A stretch of DNA of 64,000 nt, taken from the NCBI RefSeq assembly GCF_000473205.1, contig NZ_KI421507.1, positions 4,015,057 to 4,079,056 of the forward strand, read 5' to 3'. The first letter of the stretch is position 1, and each line of letters begins with the position of its first letter. The DNA is from Pseudophaeobacter arcticus DSM 23566 (lineage in GTDB: Bacteria > Pseudomonadota > Alphaproteobacteria > Rhodobacterales > Rhodobacteraceae). A program made the position numbers and the translations under genes. Shown here in pieces: positions 52,129-61,170 of the stretch. The notes beneath the pieces were generated by a model. It was given only the letters and a program-made list of their open reading frames with translations. It searched no databases and was not told the origin of the DNA.

Positions 52129-53403
52129 ATGACCCAGCCGACTTCTGATGCCATCCTTGCCCGCATGCTGGCGCTGCATCCCAAGATCATCGACCTGACC
52201 CTGGATCGGGTCTGGCGCCTGCTCAAGCGGCTGGACAATCCGCAAGAGAGCCTGCCTCCGGTGATCCACCTGGCCGGCACCAATGGCAAGGGCTCAACCC
52301 AGGCAATGATCCGCGCCGGGCTGGAAGGCTGGGGCAAATCGGTGCATGCCTATACCTCGCCGCATCTGGCGCGGTTCCACGAACGCATCCGTCTGTCAGG
52401 AGAGCTGATTTCCGAACAGTATCTCACCGAAGTCCTGGATGAGTGCTACGCCACCAATGGCGATGAGAGCATCACCTATTTTGAAATCACCACAGTGGCC
52501 GCTCTTCTGGCCTTTGCCCGCACTGCGGCGGATTATACCCTGCTGGAGGTCGGCCTGGGCGGGCGGCTGGACGCCACCAATGTGATTGCCCAACCGGCCC
52601 TCACGGTGATCACGCCGATCTCCATCGATCACGAACAATTCCTCGGTGATACCCTGACCAAGATCGCCACCGAGAAGGCCGGGATTATCAAACGTGGCGT
52701 GCCGGTGGTTGTCGGCCCGCAACCGGATGCGGCCCTGGAGGTCATCGAGGCCACAGCCGCGCGTCTGGGCGCCCCCCTGATTGCCTATGGTCAGCAGTGG
52801 CATGTCAGCCAAGAGCGCGACCGGCTGGTGTTTCAGGACGAGCGCGGCTTGCTGGACCTGCCCATGCCGGTGCTGCTGGGGGCACATCAGGTGCAAAATG
52901 CCGGCGCGGCCCTTGCCGCCCTGCGCCACCTGGGCGCGGATGACGCTGCCTGCGAGGCTGCGATGACACAGGCGCGCTGGCCCGCGCGGATGCAGCGATT
53001 GAAATCCGGTCCACTGGTTGCGGCGGCAGGACGGGCCGAAATCTGGTTAGATGGCGGCCACAACGCTGCGGCGGGGCTTGCTCTGGAACACGTCCTGGCA
53101 GGGCTGCCAAAGCGGCCCACCCATCTGATCTGCGGTATGCTCAACACCAAGGATGTCAGCGGGTATCTTGCGCCCCTGGCCCGGCAGGCCCAAAGCCTCA
53201 CGGCCATTTCAATTCCTGATGAAGTCAACACCCTGCCAGCCGAGGCAACCCAAGCCGCCGCGCAATCGGTGGGGTTTGAGGCCACAACCGCCAAAAATAC
53301 GGCAGAGGCCTTGCAGGCAATTTTGCAAAAAGCGCCGGACTCCCGCGTGCTGATCTGCGGATCCCTTTACCTTGCAGGCCATATCCTGCGTGAAAACGGC
53401 TGA
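52129..53403 (+). CDS. folC: Bifunctional folylpolyglutamate synthase/dihydrofolate synthase
   Basis: A 424-residue cytosolic ligase adding glutamate to dihydropteroate and folates. The P-loop is LAGTNGKGST, and the later blocks are YTSPHLARFHERI, VGLGGRLDATNV and SIDHEQFLG; the C-terminal domain has WLDGGHNAAAG. I chose MTQPTSDA (52129) over an ATG 45 bases upstream because the upstream stretch abuts the terminator and lacks similarity. The ribosome-binding site is weak. Confidence 0.95.
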   Translation: MTQPTSDAILARMLALHPKIIDLTLDRVWRLLKRLDNPQESLPPVIHLAGTNGKGSTQAMIRAGLEGWGKSVHAYTSPHLARFHERIRLSGELISEQYLTEVLDECYATNGDESITYFEITTVAALLAFARTAADYTLLEVGLGGRLDATNVIAQPALTVITPISIDHEQFLGDTLTKIATEKAGIIKRGVPVVVGPQPDAALEVIEATAARLGAPLIAYGQQWHVSQERDRLVFQDERGLLDLPMPVLLGAHQVQNAGAALAALRHLGADDAACEAAMTQARWPARMQRLKSGPLVAAAGRAEIWLDGGHNAAAGLALEHVLAGLPKRPTHLICGMLNTKDVSGYLAPLARQAQSLTAISIPDEVNTLPAEATQAAAQSVGFEATTAKNTAEALQAILQKAPDSRVLICGSLYLAGHILRENG

Positions 53404-53422
53404 TCTGGTCCGGCAAGGGGGG

Positions 53423-53494
53423 GCTCCCGCCCGTCTTGGAACATTCTTGCAGAATGATCCTCGCCCGTTGGGCCCGGCGCCGCTGACGCGGCGC
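53423..53494 (+). repeat. Dispersed intergenic element, family A, copy 4
   Basis: GCTCCCGCC (53423-53431), variable hairpin CATTCT-TGC-AGAATG (53442-53456), GTTGGG (53467-53472), GC hairpin GCGCCGC-TGAC-GCGGCGC (53477-53494). It begins 20 bases after the folC stop in the same orientation. Confidence 0.8.
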
Positions 53495-53548
53495 GGTCGC
53501 GCTTTCATTTGGCCCAAAATATCCTGGGGGTGAGCGCCTGTGGCGCGA

Positions 53549-53563
53549 GGGGGCAAAGCCCCC
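53549..53563. terminator. Hairpin between convergent folC and zapE
   Basis: GGGGGC (53549-53554), AAA, GCCCCC (53558-53563) followed on the plus strand by TTATT. It adjoins the zapE stop and can serve the folC transcript. Confidence 0.6.
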
Positions 53564-54637
53564 TTATTGCGCCTGCCCCCAATTCTGATCCTGCATTTCG
53601 CGCAGGCGCGAGGCGGTGCGCTCAAACTCAAACGCTCCATCCCCCTCGACATAGAGAAACTCGGGCTCTGCCGCTGCGGTGCAGATCAGCCGCACCCGCG
53701 CCTCATACAGCGCGTCGATCAGGGTGACAAAACGCTTGGCTTCGTTGAAGTTGTTGCGGCTGAGCCGGGGGATATTCTCCAGCAGCAAGACCTTCACCTC
53801 TTCCGCAATAGCGAGATAATCCCCAGGGCCAAGCATCTTGCCGCAGAGATCAAAGAAACTGGCCCGGGCCACACCATTGCGAAAGGCGGGCAGGACCACT
53901 TCGCGCCCCTTTACTTCTAGGGTCAGAGGTTGCGCGTCCCCTCCCGCGAGATCCTGCCAGATCGCCTGAAGGCTGGCGCGGGCCTCTGCATCCGCCGGGG
54001 CAAAATAGACCGTGCTGCCCGTCAGGCGGTCCTGCCGGTAATCCACCGGGCTGACCATCTCCCAGATCTCCATCTTCTCCTTGATAAGGTCGATGAAGGG
54101 CAAAAACAGCTGCCGGTTCAGCCCGTTTTTATAGAGCGCGTCGGGCAGCCGGTTGGAGGTGGTCACCACGCAGACATCCGCCTTGAACAGGGCCTCAAAC
54201 AGCCGCCCGACAATCATCGCATCGGTGATGTCAGAGATCTGCATCTCGTCAAAGGCCAGGACCCGCACCGAGTCCGCCACCTCCTGCGCCACCGGCGCCA
54301 GCGCGTCCTGCACCCCTTGCTGGCGGGCAGCGTGCATCTTGGCGTGGATCTCCTGCATGAAGGCATGGAAATGCACCCGCCGGGACGGGATATCCCCCAG
54401 GCTATCGACAAAGAGATCCATCAACATGGATTTGCCACGCCCCACGCCACCCCACAGATACAGACCCTTTGGCGCCGGCGGCGGGCTGGCGCGGCGAAAC
54501 AACCCGCGTTTCACCGGCTCGGCCTTCACGCCGGCTGAGATCCGGTCGAATTGCGGCAAAACCGCCTCCTGGGCGGGGTCGGGGCGCAGATCGCCAGCGG
54601 CAATCTTTTGGGTATAAAGCGTGCTGAGATTGGTCAT
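53564..54637 (-). CDS. zapE: Cell division protein ZapE / AFG1-family ATPase
   Basis: A 357-residue AFG1-like AAA ATPase with Walker A GGVGRGKS (63-70), Walker B VLAFDEMQISD and sensor VVTTSNRLPD. In E. coli ZapE associates with the divisome; alphaproteobacterial homologues are AFG1-like and may act at the membrane. The start is MTNLSTLYTQKIAAG. It is convergent with folC and appears monocistronic. Confidence 0.93.
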   Translation of the reverse strand: MTNLSTLYTQKIAAGDLRPDPAQEAVLPQFDRISAGVKAEPVKRGLFRRASPPPAPKGLYLWGGVGRGKSMLMDLFVDSLGDIPSRRVHFHAFMQEIHAKMHAARQQGVQDALAPVAQEVADSVRVLAFDEMQISDITDAMIVGRLFEALFKADVCVVTTSNRLPDALYKNGLNRQLFLPFIDLIKEKMEIWEMVSPVDYRQDRLTGSTVYFAPADAEARASLQAIWQDLAGGDAQPLTLEVKGREVVLPAFRNGVARASFFDLCGKMLGPGDYLAIAEEVKVLLLENIPRLSRNNFNEAKRFVTLIDALYEARVRLICTAAAEPEFLYVEGDGAFEFERTASRLREMQDQNWGQAQ

Positions 54638-54742
54638 GGGCTAGGCTTATCGTGCTAGTCGCTGATTGAAAAGATATCCGGTGCATGCACTGCTATTTGG
54701 CACCCAAGACCTGTTTGCAAGCCTGTCGGGTGTACAAGGTAA

Positions 54743-54766
54743 AGCAGTATTGAGGTTGATACTGCT
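54743..54766. promoter_or_regulatory. 8-bp inverted repeat, candidate operator
   Basis: AGCAGTAT (54743-54750), 8-base spacer, ATACTGCT (54759-54766): perfect dyad 53 bases before the next ATG. It could be a dimeric repressor site; no regulator gene is adjacent. Confidence 0.4.
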
Positions 54767-54819
54767 CGCAAAAGTTATATCCTTGCTTCAAGTGAATTTT
54801 CTAAGACGGGCATAGATTT

Positions 54820-55362
54820 ATGCGATTTTTTAGCAGCTCTCCAAACCAATCGATTAGACATGTTTCAAGCTATGCCTGGGTGATAGCTCTCAGCGTGATT
54901 TGTTCAGTGCTCACAGCAAATAACCTGACCGCGGCGCCCCTTATTAAACACAAACTGGATAGTAGCTTTACGGTTAAAGGGCATTTTGAATCGGAGGTTG
55001 TGGATGGGAAAACTGTCCATCCGGTCATCAGTTACCACAAAATAATTCAGCACGAAGGTAAACCCTATGTTTGTGCTGGTTTTAAAGTCGGGGTTCGTTT
55101 TCCCCACGCACATGAGTTTTTTCGCCAGATCACGCTAAAGCTGGGTAGCAAAACACTTCGGCGTGGTATGGAGCCGATCCTCCGTGAAATCGATTATCTA
55201 AGCCTGTTTTCAAAGTCTCTGAGGGTCCTGTCGGGGGACGTCAGATCGCTTTATGGGACAGAGGTAGAGTGTTTGCGGGTAAACCGGAAATGGCGGGATG
55301 AATTCAACTCGACACCAAGTGAGTTGTTCTTTCCTAGAGTGGTGTGGGTATCCGAGGGATAA
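54820..55362 (+). CDS. Secreted or anchored hypothetical protein
   Basis: A 180-residue protein with a basic N-terminus and one hydrophobic segment (about 18-38), probably a signal peptide ending near NLTAAP. The mature part has two cysteines (YVCAGFKVG, VECLRVNR), is beta-rich, and has no recognised domain. It is visibly lower in GC than the flanking zapE and MFS genes, with more AT-rich codons, which may reflect acquisition. It is preceded by an 8-bp inverted repeat. Confidence 0.65.
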   Translation: MRFFSSSPNQSIRHVSSYAWVIALSVICSVLTANNLTAAPLIKHKLDSSFTVKGHFESEVVDGKTVHPVISYHKIIQHEGKPYVCAGFKVGVRFPHAHEFFRQITLKLGSKTLRRGMEPILREIDYLSLFSKSLRVLSGDVRSLYGTEVECLRVNRKWRDEFNSTPSELFFPRVVWVSEG

Positions 55363-55462
55363 GAGGTCACATCAAATTTCCTTAACTGGGCGCGCAAAAT
55401 CTTTGATTTGACCGGGGGGAGATTTTCCATACTCTCGCCACTCTGATCAGGAGAAATGCCCC

Positions 55463-56704
55463 ATGCCCCGCAGCGCTGCGCCCCTTTTTACGCCGGTCTT
55501 GATTGTCGGCTGCGTTATTATCATGGCCAGCTTTGCTGTGCGGGCCTCATTTGGGGTGTTTCAGATCCCCATTGCCGAAGAATTTGGCTGGCTCAGGGCT
55601 GAATTCTCGCTGGCAATTGCCGTCCAGAACCTTGCCTGGGGCATTGGCCAGCCGATTTTTGGCGCGCTGGCGGAGAAGATCGGCGATCGTAAGGCCATCG
55701 TTCTGGGCGCGATCATCTATGCTGCGGGGCTGGTGCTCAGCTCTGGCGCCACAACCCCGTTTGAAATGCAGGCCTATGAATGGCTGGTGGGCTTTGGCAT
55801 TGCCGGCACCGGCTTTGGCGTGGTCTTGGCGGTGGTGGGGCGGGCCAGTTCCGATGCAAACCGCTCAATGTCACTGGCTGTTGTCACCGCTGCCGGGTCA
55901 GCCGGGCAGATCATTGGCGCGCCAACGGCAGAGTTCCTGCTGTCGGTGATGAGCTGGCAATCGGTGTTCATGGTCTTTGCCGGCGCGGTACTGGCCCTCA
56001 TTCTGACGCTGCCGCTGATGCGGGCGCCGCAGGCGGCCAGCAAGGCCGAGCTTGAGGCCAGTATGGGAACCGTCCTGAAACAGGCCTTTAAGGATCCGTC
56101 TTTTACGCTGATCTTCCTCGGGTTCTTTTCCTGCGGCTATCAGCTGGCCTTTATCACCGCGCATTTTCCCGCCTTTGTCACCGAAATGTGCGGGCCGATC
56201 CTGCCGGGCGGGGCGCTGCACAGCATTGGCATCACCACGACCTCCGCCCTTGGGGCGGTGTCGATTGCGCTGATTGGCGCGGCCAATGTGGGCGGCACGC
56301 TGTTTGCCGGCTGGCTGGGCAATCGCTACAGCAAGAAATACCTGCTGGCCGGGATTTATACGGCGCGCACGGTGGTGGCTGCGGTGTTTATCCTGCTGCC
56401 GATCACTCCGACGAGCGTGATCATCTTCTCGGTTGTCATGGGGTCGCTCTGGCTGGCGACAGTGCCGCTGACCTCTGGGCTGATCGCGCATCTTTATGGG
56501 CTGCGCTACATGGGCACGCTCTATGGTATCGTGTTTTTCAGCCACCAGCTGGGCGGTTTCCTGGGGGTTTGGCTGGGCGGGCGGATGTATGACGTCTACG
56601 GCGATTACACCTTTGTGTGGTGGATCGGCGTTGCTGTCGGCGCCTTTAGCGCCGTGGTGCATCTGCCGGTACGGGAGAAATCCCCGATGGCGCTGGCTGC
56701 CTGA
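55463..56704 (+). CDS. MFS transporter
   Basis: A 413-residue major facilitator with about 12 helices. The start MPRSAAPLFTP is preceded by AGGAGAA. The loop 2-3 motif is GALAEKIGDRKAIV, a typical MFS motif A. The FGVFQIPIAEEFGW opening resembles monocarboxylate/oxalate-formate-type carriers, but the substrate cannot be told. It is monocistronic, and convergent with the hydrolase operon. Confidence 0.88.
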   Translation: MPRSAAPLFTPVLIVGCVIIMASFAVRASFGVFQIPIAEEFGWLRAEFSLAIAVQNLAWGIGQPIFGALAEKIGDRKAIVLGAIIYAAGLVLSSGATTPFEMQAYEWLVGFGIAGTGFGVVLAVVGRASSDANRSMSLAVVTAAGSAGQIIGAPTAEFLLSVMSWQSVFMVFAGAVLALILTLPLMRAPQAASKAELEASMGTVLKQAFKDPSFTLIFLGFFSCGYQLAFITAHFPAFVTEMCGPILPGGALHSIGITTTSALGAVSIALIGAANVGGTLFAGWLGNRYSKKYLLAGIYTARTVVAAVFILLPITPTSVIIFSVVMGSLWLATVPLTSGLIAHLYGLRYMGTLYGIVFFSHQLGGFLGVWLGGRMYDVYGDYTFVWWIGVAVGAFSAVVHLPVREKSPMALAA

Positions 56705-56739
56705 TCTGCGCTGATATGCAAGCGCCCTAACATGCAAAT

Positions 56740-56769
56740 GCCCGCCCCCCGATACGGGGGAGGCGGGGC
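56740..56769. terminator. GC-rich hairpin between convergent transcripts
   Basis: The arms CCCGCC (56741-56746) and GGCGGG (56762-56767), with inner CCCC and GGGG, form a strong imperfect stem around ATAC. It probably ends the MFS and the opposing hydrolase transcripts, though there is no clear U-run. Confidence 0.55.
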
Positions 56770-56778
56770 TTGCTGGGG

Positions 56779-57741
56779 TTATTCAAACGCCCTGCGATGG
56801 TTGGCGGCGATGATCTCCAGAACCTCCTGGGTATGGGTATAGGGCAGCCCATGACCGGCGGTCTCGATGACCTCCTGGCGGGCAGAGCGCGCCTGTTCGG
56901 TCATCCGCCCAATGGAGCTGACCGGTATGACCTCATCTTCCCCGCCCCAGATCGCCAGGATGGGTACACCACTGCGATGGATCCGGCGCAGATCATCGCC
57001 CCTGTCTTCCATCAGGATCCCGCGCAGGGAGGCCAGAACCGCCGCCACAAAGCCTTTGTAGCGCAGCTCGTTTTGCTGCAGATCGACGATGCCGGGCACC
57101 GAGGAGGGCAGGGCGCGCTCGGCCTCGCAGCCGCGACGATGCAGACGGGGGAAAAGCGCCAGCATCATCCAGTCGCCAAGGGGGCTGTGGTCCCGGATGA
57201 ACCGTGCCATCTTGCCCGGTTCGGACTTTAGCCCGGCGGAGGCCAGCAACACCAGCGCGCGGATCCGGTCGGGATGCGCCGCAGCATAGGCGGTGGCGAT
57301 GGCCCCGCCCATGGAGTAGCCCACAAGGGTAAAATCTCCGGTGATCCCCTCCTGCTCCAGCAGCTCTTCCAGTTGGGAGACAAAAAAGGCGCTGTCCTGC
57401 GCCCCCTTGGGGCGGTCGGAAAACCCACGCCCGTAGAGGTCATAGGTCAGCACGCGATAGCCTTTGGCGGTGAGCCCCTCGGCAAAGCCGCCCCAGACAA
57501 AGGAGGGCGTGGTGAGCCCATGCACACAGACGGCAACAGGCCCCCGGGTGGGGCCGTGCCACTGATAATGGGTGAGCCCGCGCGACAGGCGGGCAAAGCG
57601 CCCCGGTGCGCCATTGCGCGCACCAGGCCCCATGGTCCTGCGCAGCCTCTCCCGCACCAGCGGCAGCAGGGCCAGGGTGCTCAGCAGGCCAAGAAACAGC
57701 AGGCCAAGAAACAGCAGGGTGGGGAGCAGCAGCCAGGTCAT
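56779..57741 (-). CDS. Alpha/beta hydrolase
   Basis: A 320-residue hydrolase with an N-terminal membrane anchor (about 1-25, Leu/Phe/Gly repeated). The oxyanion motif is VHGLTTPS, the nucleophile elbow GYSMGG, a late acid in WGGEDEVIP and the His in AGHGLPYTH. The start MTWLLL at 57741 overlaps the cyclodeaminase stop as ATGA; an ATG 15 bases upstream is disfavoured. It is the last gene of the DMT-HAD-cyclodeaminase-hydrolase operon. The substrate is unknown. Confidence 0.88.
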   Translation of the reverse strand: MTWLLLPTLLFLGLLFLGLLSTLALLPLVRERLRRTMGPGARNGAPGRFARLSRGLTHYQWHGPTRGPVAVCVHGLTTPSFVWGGFAEGLTAKGYRVLTYDLYGRGFSDRPKGAQDSAFFVSQLEELLEQEGITGDFTLVGYSMGGAIATAYAAAHPDRIRALVLLASAGLKSEPGKMARFIRDHSPLGDWMMLALFPRLHRRGCEAERALPSSVPGIVDLQQNELRYKGFVAAVLASLRGILMEDRGDDLRRIHRSGVPILAIWGGEDEVIPVSSIGRMTEQARSARQEVIETAGHGLPYTHTQEVLEIIAANHRRAFE

Positions 57742-58655
57742 GCGGCGGCGTTCCATTTTTCCAGCACATGATGGCTGGTCATCAGATCGAGATGGGCGCC
57801 ACCGCCGTTTTTGAACAGGGTGATGGCTGCGGGGTCATAGGCCGGGAACTGGTCGATGCTGTAGAAATCCGCCAGCACATCGCTGCGCTGGATCACGCCC
57901 TCGGCCAGCGGGATCTTGAACTCACCGATATGATCCAGCGTGGTGTCAAAGCTGTCGCAGTAGATTTTTGAACGGGTCAGGGCGGTGTCATCCGCCTCGC
58001 GCATGTCGGGGCGGTAGGCGCCGATCATGTTCAGATGCTGACCGGGACGCAGCCACTCACCCTTGATCACCGGGCTGGAGGACATGGTGCAGGTGACGAT
58101 GATATCCGCCGCTTTGACCGCCGCTTCAAGATCGGTGGCAACGGCTGCCCTGGGGTAGCGCGCCGCCAGCTCTTCGGCCTTGGACTGAGTCCGGTTGCAG
58201 ATGCGGATCTGCGCCTGCGGATAGGCGGCACCAAAGGCCTCAACCAGCGATCCGGCAACGGTGCCGGCGCCGACAATCAGCACTTCACGGCTGTCAGGGT
58301 TTGCCAGCCGCAAGGCGCCCAGCAGGCTGTCGCCTGCGGTCTTCCATTTGGTCACCAGATGGAAATCCACAAGCGCTTCCAATGTGCCATCGAGATCCGA
58401 ATACAGACAGACCGAGCCATTGATCATCGGCTTGCCCGCATCAGGGTTCTTGGGGAAGATATTGGCCGTTTTGACCGCCAGTCCCATGCCATCAATCCAG
58501 GCAGAGCGGCTGAGCAGCGTGTCCGGATCCCGGTAGAGAAAGGTATCGCCGATCTCGGCCTTGGGCAGGTCATGGCCCCGGGTCAGGGCCTGGGTGAAGT
58601 CAATCCAGTTGAGCAGGGCTTCACCGGCGTCAAAGGGGATCATGGGAATACTCAT
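57738..58655 (-). CDS. Ornithine cyclodeaminase family protein
   Basis: A 305-residue NAD(P)-dependent mu-crystallin-like enzyme. The Rossmann motif is VLIVGAGTVAGSL. The substrate-side blocks are GMGLAVKTANIFPKN and IGAYRPDMREADD. The true substrate could be ornithine or an imine-carboxylate (reductase activity); the sequence does not decide. The start MSIPMIPF at 58655 overlaps the HAD gene's stop as ATGA. Confidence 0.88.
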   Translation of the reverse strand: MSIPMIPFDAGEALLNWIDFTQALTRGHDLPKAEIGDTFLYRDPDTLLSRSAWIDGMGLAVKTANIFPKNPDAGKPMINGSVCLYSDLDGTLEALVDFHLVTKWKTAGDSLLGALRLANPDSREVLIVGAGTVAGSLVEAFGAAYPQAQIRICNRTQSKAEELAARYPRAAVATDLEAAVKAADIIVTCTMSSSPVIKGEWLRPGQHLNMIGAYRPDMREADDTALTRSKIYCDSFDTTLDHIGEFKIPLAEGVIQRSDVLADFYSIDQFPAYDPAAITLFKNGGGAHLDLMTSHHVLEKWNAAA

Positions 58656-59272
58656 TGGGCGTCCTGTTCTGATAATAGTCCGGCCTCGACCAGGCGCGCG
58701 GCCCAGGCCTCGGGTGTGGTGAAAAGATGGCCCTGCCATCCGCGCGCGGTGGCGGTCTCGATGTTTTCGGGCCGGTCATCGGCAAACAGCAGCCGGTCCC
58801 TTGGGACCCCGGCCCCCTGTTCCAGATGCTGATAGATTTTATCGTCAGGTTTGATGCAGCCGAGATGGCCTGAGATATAGGCCTGATCAAATTCAGCCAG
58901 AAAGGGATAGGCTGTGACGGCGACTTCAAAGGTGCCGATGCCAAAGTTGCTGAGCGCCAGAACCGGCACGCCCTTGGCGCGCAGGGCGCGCAGCAGGCGG
59001 ACCGACTGCGGGATATCCGCGTGGGCAAATTCCAGCCAGCTGTCGTGCCAGTGGCGCACTTCTTCGGCCCAGTCCGGATGCTGTTCTGCCAGATCATAAA
59101 CCGAGGCACGAAAGGGATCGCCGCGATCCAGCCCGAGGTTCATCTGGTGCAGCGGCACCTCGGCAAACAGGCGCTTGCGGGCTTCGGGGCCGAGACGGGC
59201 ATCATAGAACCGTTCCGGGTCCCATTCGATCAGCACATTGCCGATATCAAAAACGACGGCTTCGATAGTCAT
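58652..59272 (-). CDS. HAD-IA family phosphatase, YihX-like
   Basis: A 206-residue phosphatase of the haloacid dehalogenase superfamily. Motif I is VFDIGNVLIEWDP (nucleophile Asp), motif II LALSNFG, motif III includes CIKPDDKIY, and motif IV LLFADDRPEN. The DxGNV form of motif I and the overall length resemble YihX sugar-phosphatases. I chose MTIEAVVF at 59272; upstream codons overlap the DMT gene. It begins 14 bases after the DMT gene ends. Confidence 0.9.
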   Translation of the reverse strand: MTIEAVVFDIGNVLIEWDPERFYDARLGPEARKRLFAEVPLHQMNLGLDRGDPFRASVYDLAEQHPDWAEEVRHWHDSWLEFAHADIPQSVRLLRALRAKGVPVLALSNFGIGTFEVAVTAYPFLAEFDQAYISGHLGCIKPDDKIYQHLEQGAGVPRDRLLFADDRPENIETATARGWQGHLFTTPEAWAARLVEAGLLSEQDAQ

Positions 59273-59286
59273 GGGGCAGTTGCTTC

Positions 59287-60249
59287 CTATCCTGTGGATC
59301 TGGGTCGCGGGCGGCTGGGCGGGCGATTGTTGCGAGTCTCGCGCCAGAGGGAAACAAGACCAGCGCCAATGATCAAGCCACTTCCGAGCCAGACCGGCAG
59401 ATCGGGCCATTCCTGAAACACCAGAATACCCCAGAGCACGGCCATGGGCATCGTGATATATTCAAAGGGGGCCACCAGCCCCGCCTCGCATTGGCGATAG
59501 GCAAAGCTGATCAGATAGCCGCCAACAGAGGCGGTGAGCCCAAGGGCGACAAAGGCCCACCAATCGCCCATTGGGGGCCAGATCCAGGCCCGCAGGATGA
59601 AATCCAGCGCCGGGTTGTCGCCCGTGGCAAAGCGGCCGTCACCGGTGCTGAGACCCACCCCGGCGCTGACCAGCATGAAAGCGAGAGAAGGATAAAAGGT
59701 CAGGGCTGCCGGACTGTCAGCGCCGCCAGCCCGGCGGGTCAAAACATGTAGGGTGGCATAGCCACAGGCGCCAAAAAACGGCAGCAAAGCTGTGGCCTGA
59801 AAGGTGCCGGGACCGGGGCGCATGATAATCAGCACGCCGATAAAACCAACGACAACCGCGCTCCAGCGCCAGATGCCGGGCCGTTCGCCTAACAGCACCA
59901 CCGACAGCAGGGTGACAACCAGTGGGGTGACAAAGGCAATGGCCACCGCATCGGCCATCGGCATGGTGGCAAGGCCCGTGTAAAAGCAGATATTGGCCGC
60001 AAGCACCGCGCCGCAGCGGATCAGGTGCAGCATGGGCTGGTGTGTCCGCAAGACGTGAAAGCCGCCCTCCAGTGGAACGATGAGCAGCAGCAGGATCGGC
60101 ATCGCCACCAGAGAGCGCAAGAGCACCACCTGATACAGCGGATAATCCCCGGAGAGGAATTTGACCAAGACATCAATGATGGAAAAACAGATGGCCGAGC
60201 CGGCAGCGGCAAAGAGCCCAAGGAGGCTGACCTTCATCGTCTCGCTCAT
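59287..60249 (-). CDS. DMT family transporter (two EamA domains)
   Basis: A 320-residue inner-membrane drug/metabolite transporter with 10 predicted helices in two EamA repeats. The N-terminal repeat has SIIDVLVKFLSGDYPLYQV and the second APFEYITMPMAVLWGILVF. The cargo is unknown. It heads a leftward operon with a HAD phosphatase, a cyclodeaminase-family enzyme and a hydrolase, which may handle an amino-acid-like compound (inference). An alternative start is MKVSL 12 bases downstream. Confidence 0.88.
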   Translation of the reverse strand: MSETMKVSLLGLFAAAGSAICFSIIDVLVKFLSGDYPLYQVVLLRSLVAMPILLLLIVPLEGGFHVLRTHQPMLHLIRCGAVLAANICFYTGLATMPMADAVAIAFVTPLVVTLLSVVLLGERPGIWRWSAVVVGFIGVLIIMRPGPGTFQATALLPFFGACGYATLHVLTRRAGGADSPAALTFYPSLAFMLVSAGVGLSTGDGRFATGDNPALDFILRAWIWPPMGDWWAFVALGLTASVGGYLISFAYRQCEAGLVAPFEYITMPMAVLWGILVFQEWPDLPVWLGSGLIIGAGLVSLWRETRNNRPPSRPRPRSTG

Positions 60250-60711
60250 CTAAACCTCGCATTGCATTACCCCCTGATGCATCGCGTAAATATTACGCTG
60301 GGGCAATGGGCGGCGCTGTGCTGGCGCGGAAAAGATTTTGCAGTGCCAGGTCCTGCACCTGTGGCTGGCAGGGATTTTATTTGCTGAGAAGCGGTTTGAG
60401 GGGGCATGCTGCCCATCAAACGCGCCGCCTCCAGTCTGTACCAACCGATCCCGCCTCAAGGACAAGCCGCTGGCGCGGGGGCCTTGCGGCCCTCCTTGAC
60501 CCGCGATCTGTTGGGGGGGGCAGTGGTGGATCCTGTTCGCCCGGCGGATCCTGTCAGCCTGGCGGAGGCTCATCTCGGCCAATTGTGCCTCGGGGTCATC
60601 ACAGAGCGCAGACTGGAACGCAGGGCTTGCTATGGCGGCCAGCAGAGTACAGATGACAATGTCAATTCCCAGATGGTGCAAAGATCGCTTTTGTAACAGA
60701 AGATCTCACAC
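60250..60711. other. Intergenic region upstream of the DMT operon
   Basis: A 462-base gap between the DMT gene and yaiI. It includes the DMT promoter zone and the family B hairpin copy 2. Frames here are GC-driven and cross the palindrome; none shows a domain. Confidence 0.6.
60447..60508. repeat. Dispersed hairpin element, family B, copy 2
   Basis: GATC, then CCGCC, then arms TCAAGGA (60456-60462) and TCCTTGA (60493-60499), then GACCCGCGATC. It shares CCTCAAGG, CAAGCCGC, CTTGACCCG with copy 1 (11847-11914); the arm bases differ but still pair. Confidence 0.65.
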
Positions 60712-61170
60712 TTAGGGTGCTGACTTTGCCGCGCGGATTTCGCGTTCCAATGCGTCCAGAAAACGTGAGCGGTCGGCCTTGGTAAAGCCCTTGCCAGAGC
60801 CGCCAGCCCCCAGCGGATTGGCGGCGCGCAGGTCGGCCATGAGATCGCGCATCGCCAGTTGCTGGCCGATATTGGCCGGGGTGAAGCGCTCGCCATTGTG
60901 GCGCAGCACCTGGGCGCCGGTCTCGATACATTTGGCCGCCAGGGGGATGTCGCCGGTGACAACCACATCGCCGGTGCCGCAGCGCTCGGCGATCCACATG
61001 TCGGCCACATCGGCGCCTTCGGAGACGATGATGTTTTCCACCAGCGGATTGCGCGAGGGGCGCAGGCCACCGTTGGAGACCACATACATTTTCAGCTTGT
61101 GGCGGGTGGCCACCCGCTCGGCCTCTTCCTTGACCGGGCAGGCATCCGCATCGATATAAAGCGCGCTCAC
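60712..61170 (-). CDS. yaiI: YaiI/YqxD family protein (DUF188)
   Basis: A 152-residue protein of the DUF188 family, a PIN-like fold of unknown substrate. The N-terminal [43 protein letters not shown] and GPRPLTAADRSRF-like C-terminal region fit the family (here EADRSRF variant reads TKADRSRF). The GTG start overlaps the sthA stop as GTGA. It is last in fghA-sthA-yaiI. Confidence 0.93.
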   Translation of the reverse strand: MSALYIDADACPVKEEAERVATRHKLKMYVVSNGGLRPSRNPLVENIIVSEGADVADMWIAERCGTGDVVVTGDIPLAAKCIETGAQVLRHNGERFTPANIGQQLAMRDLMADLRAANPLGAGGSGKGFTKADRSRFLDALEREIRAAKSAP

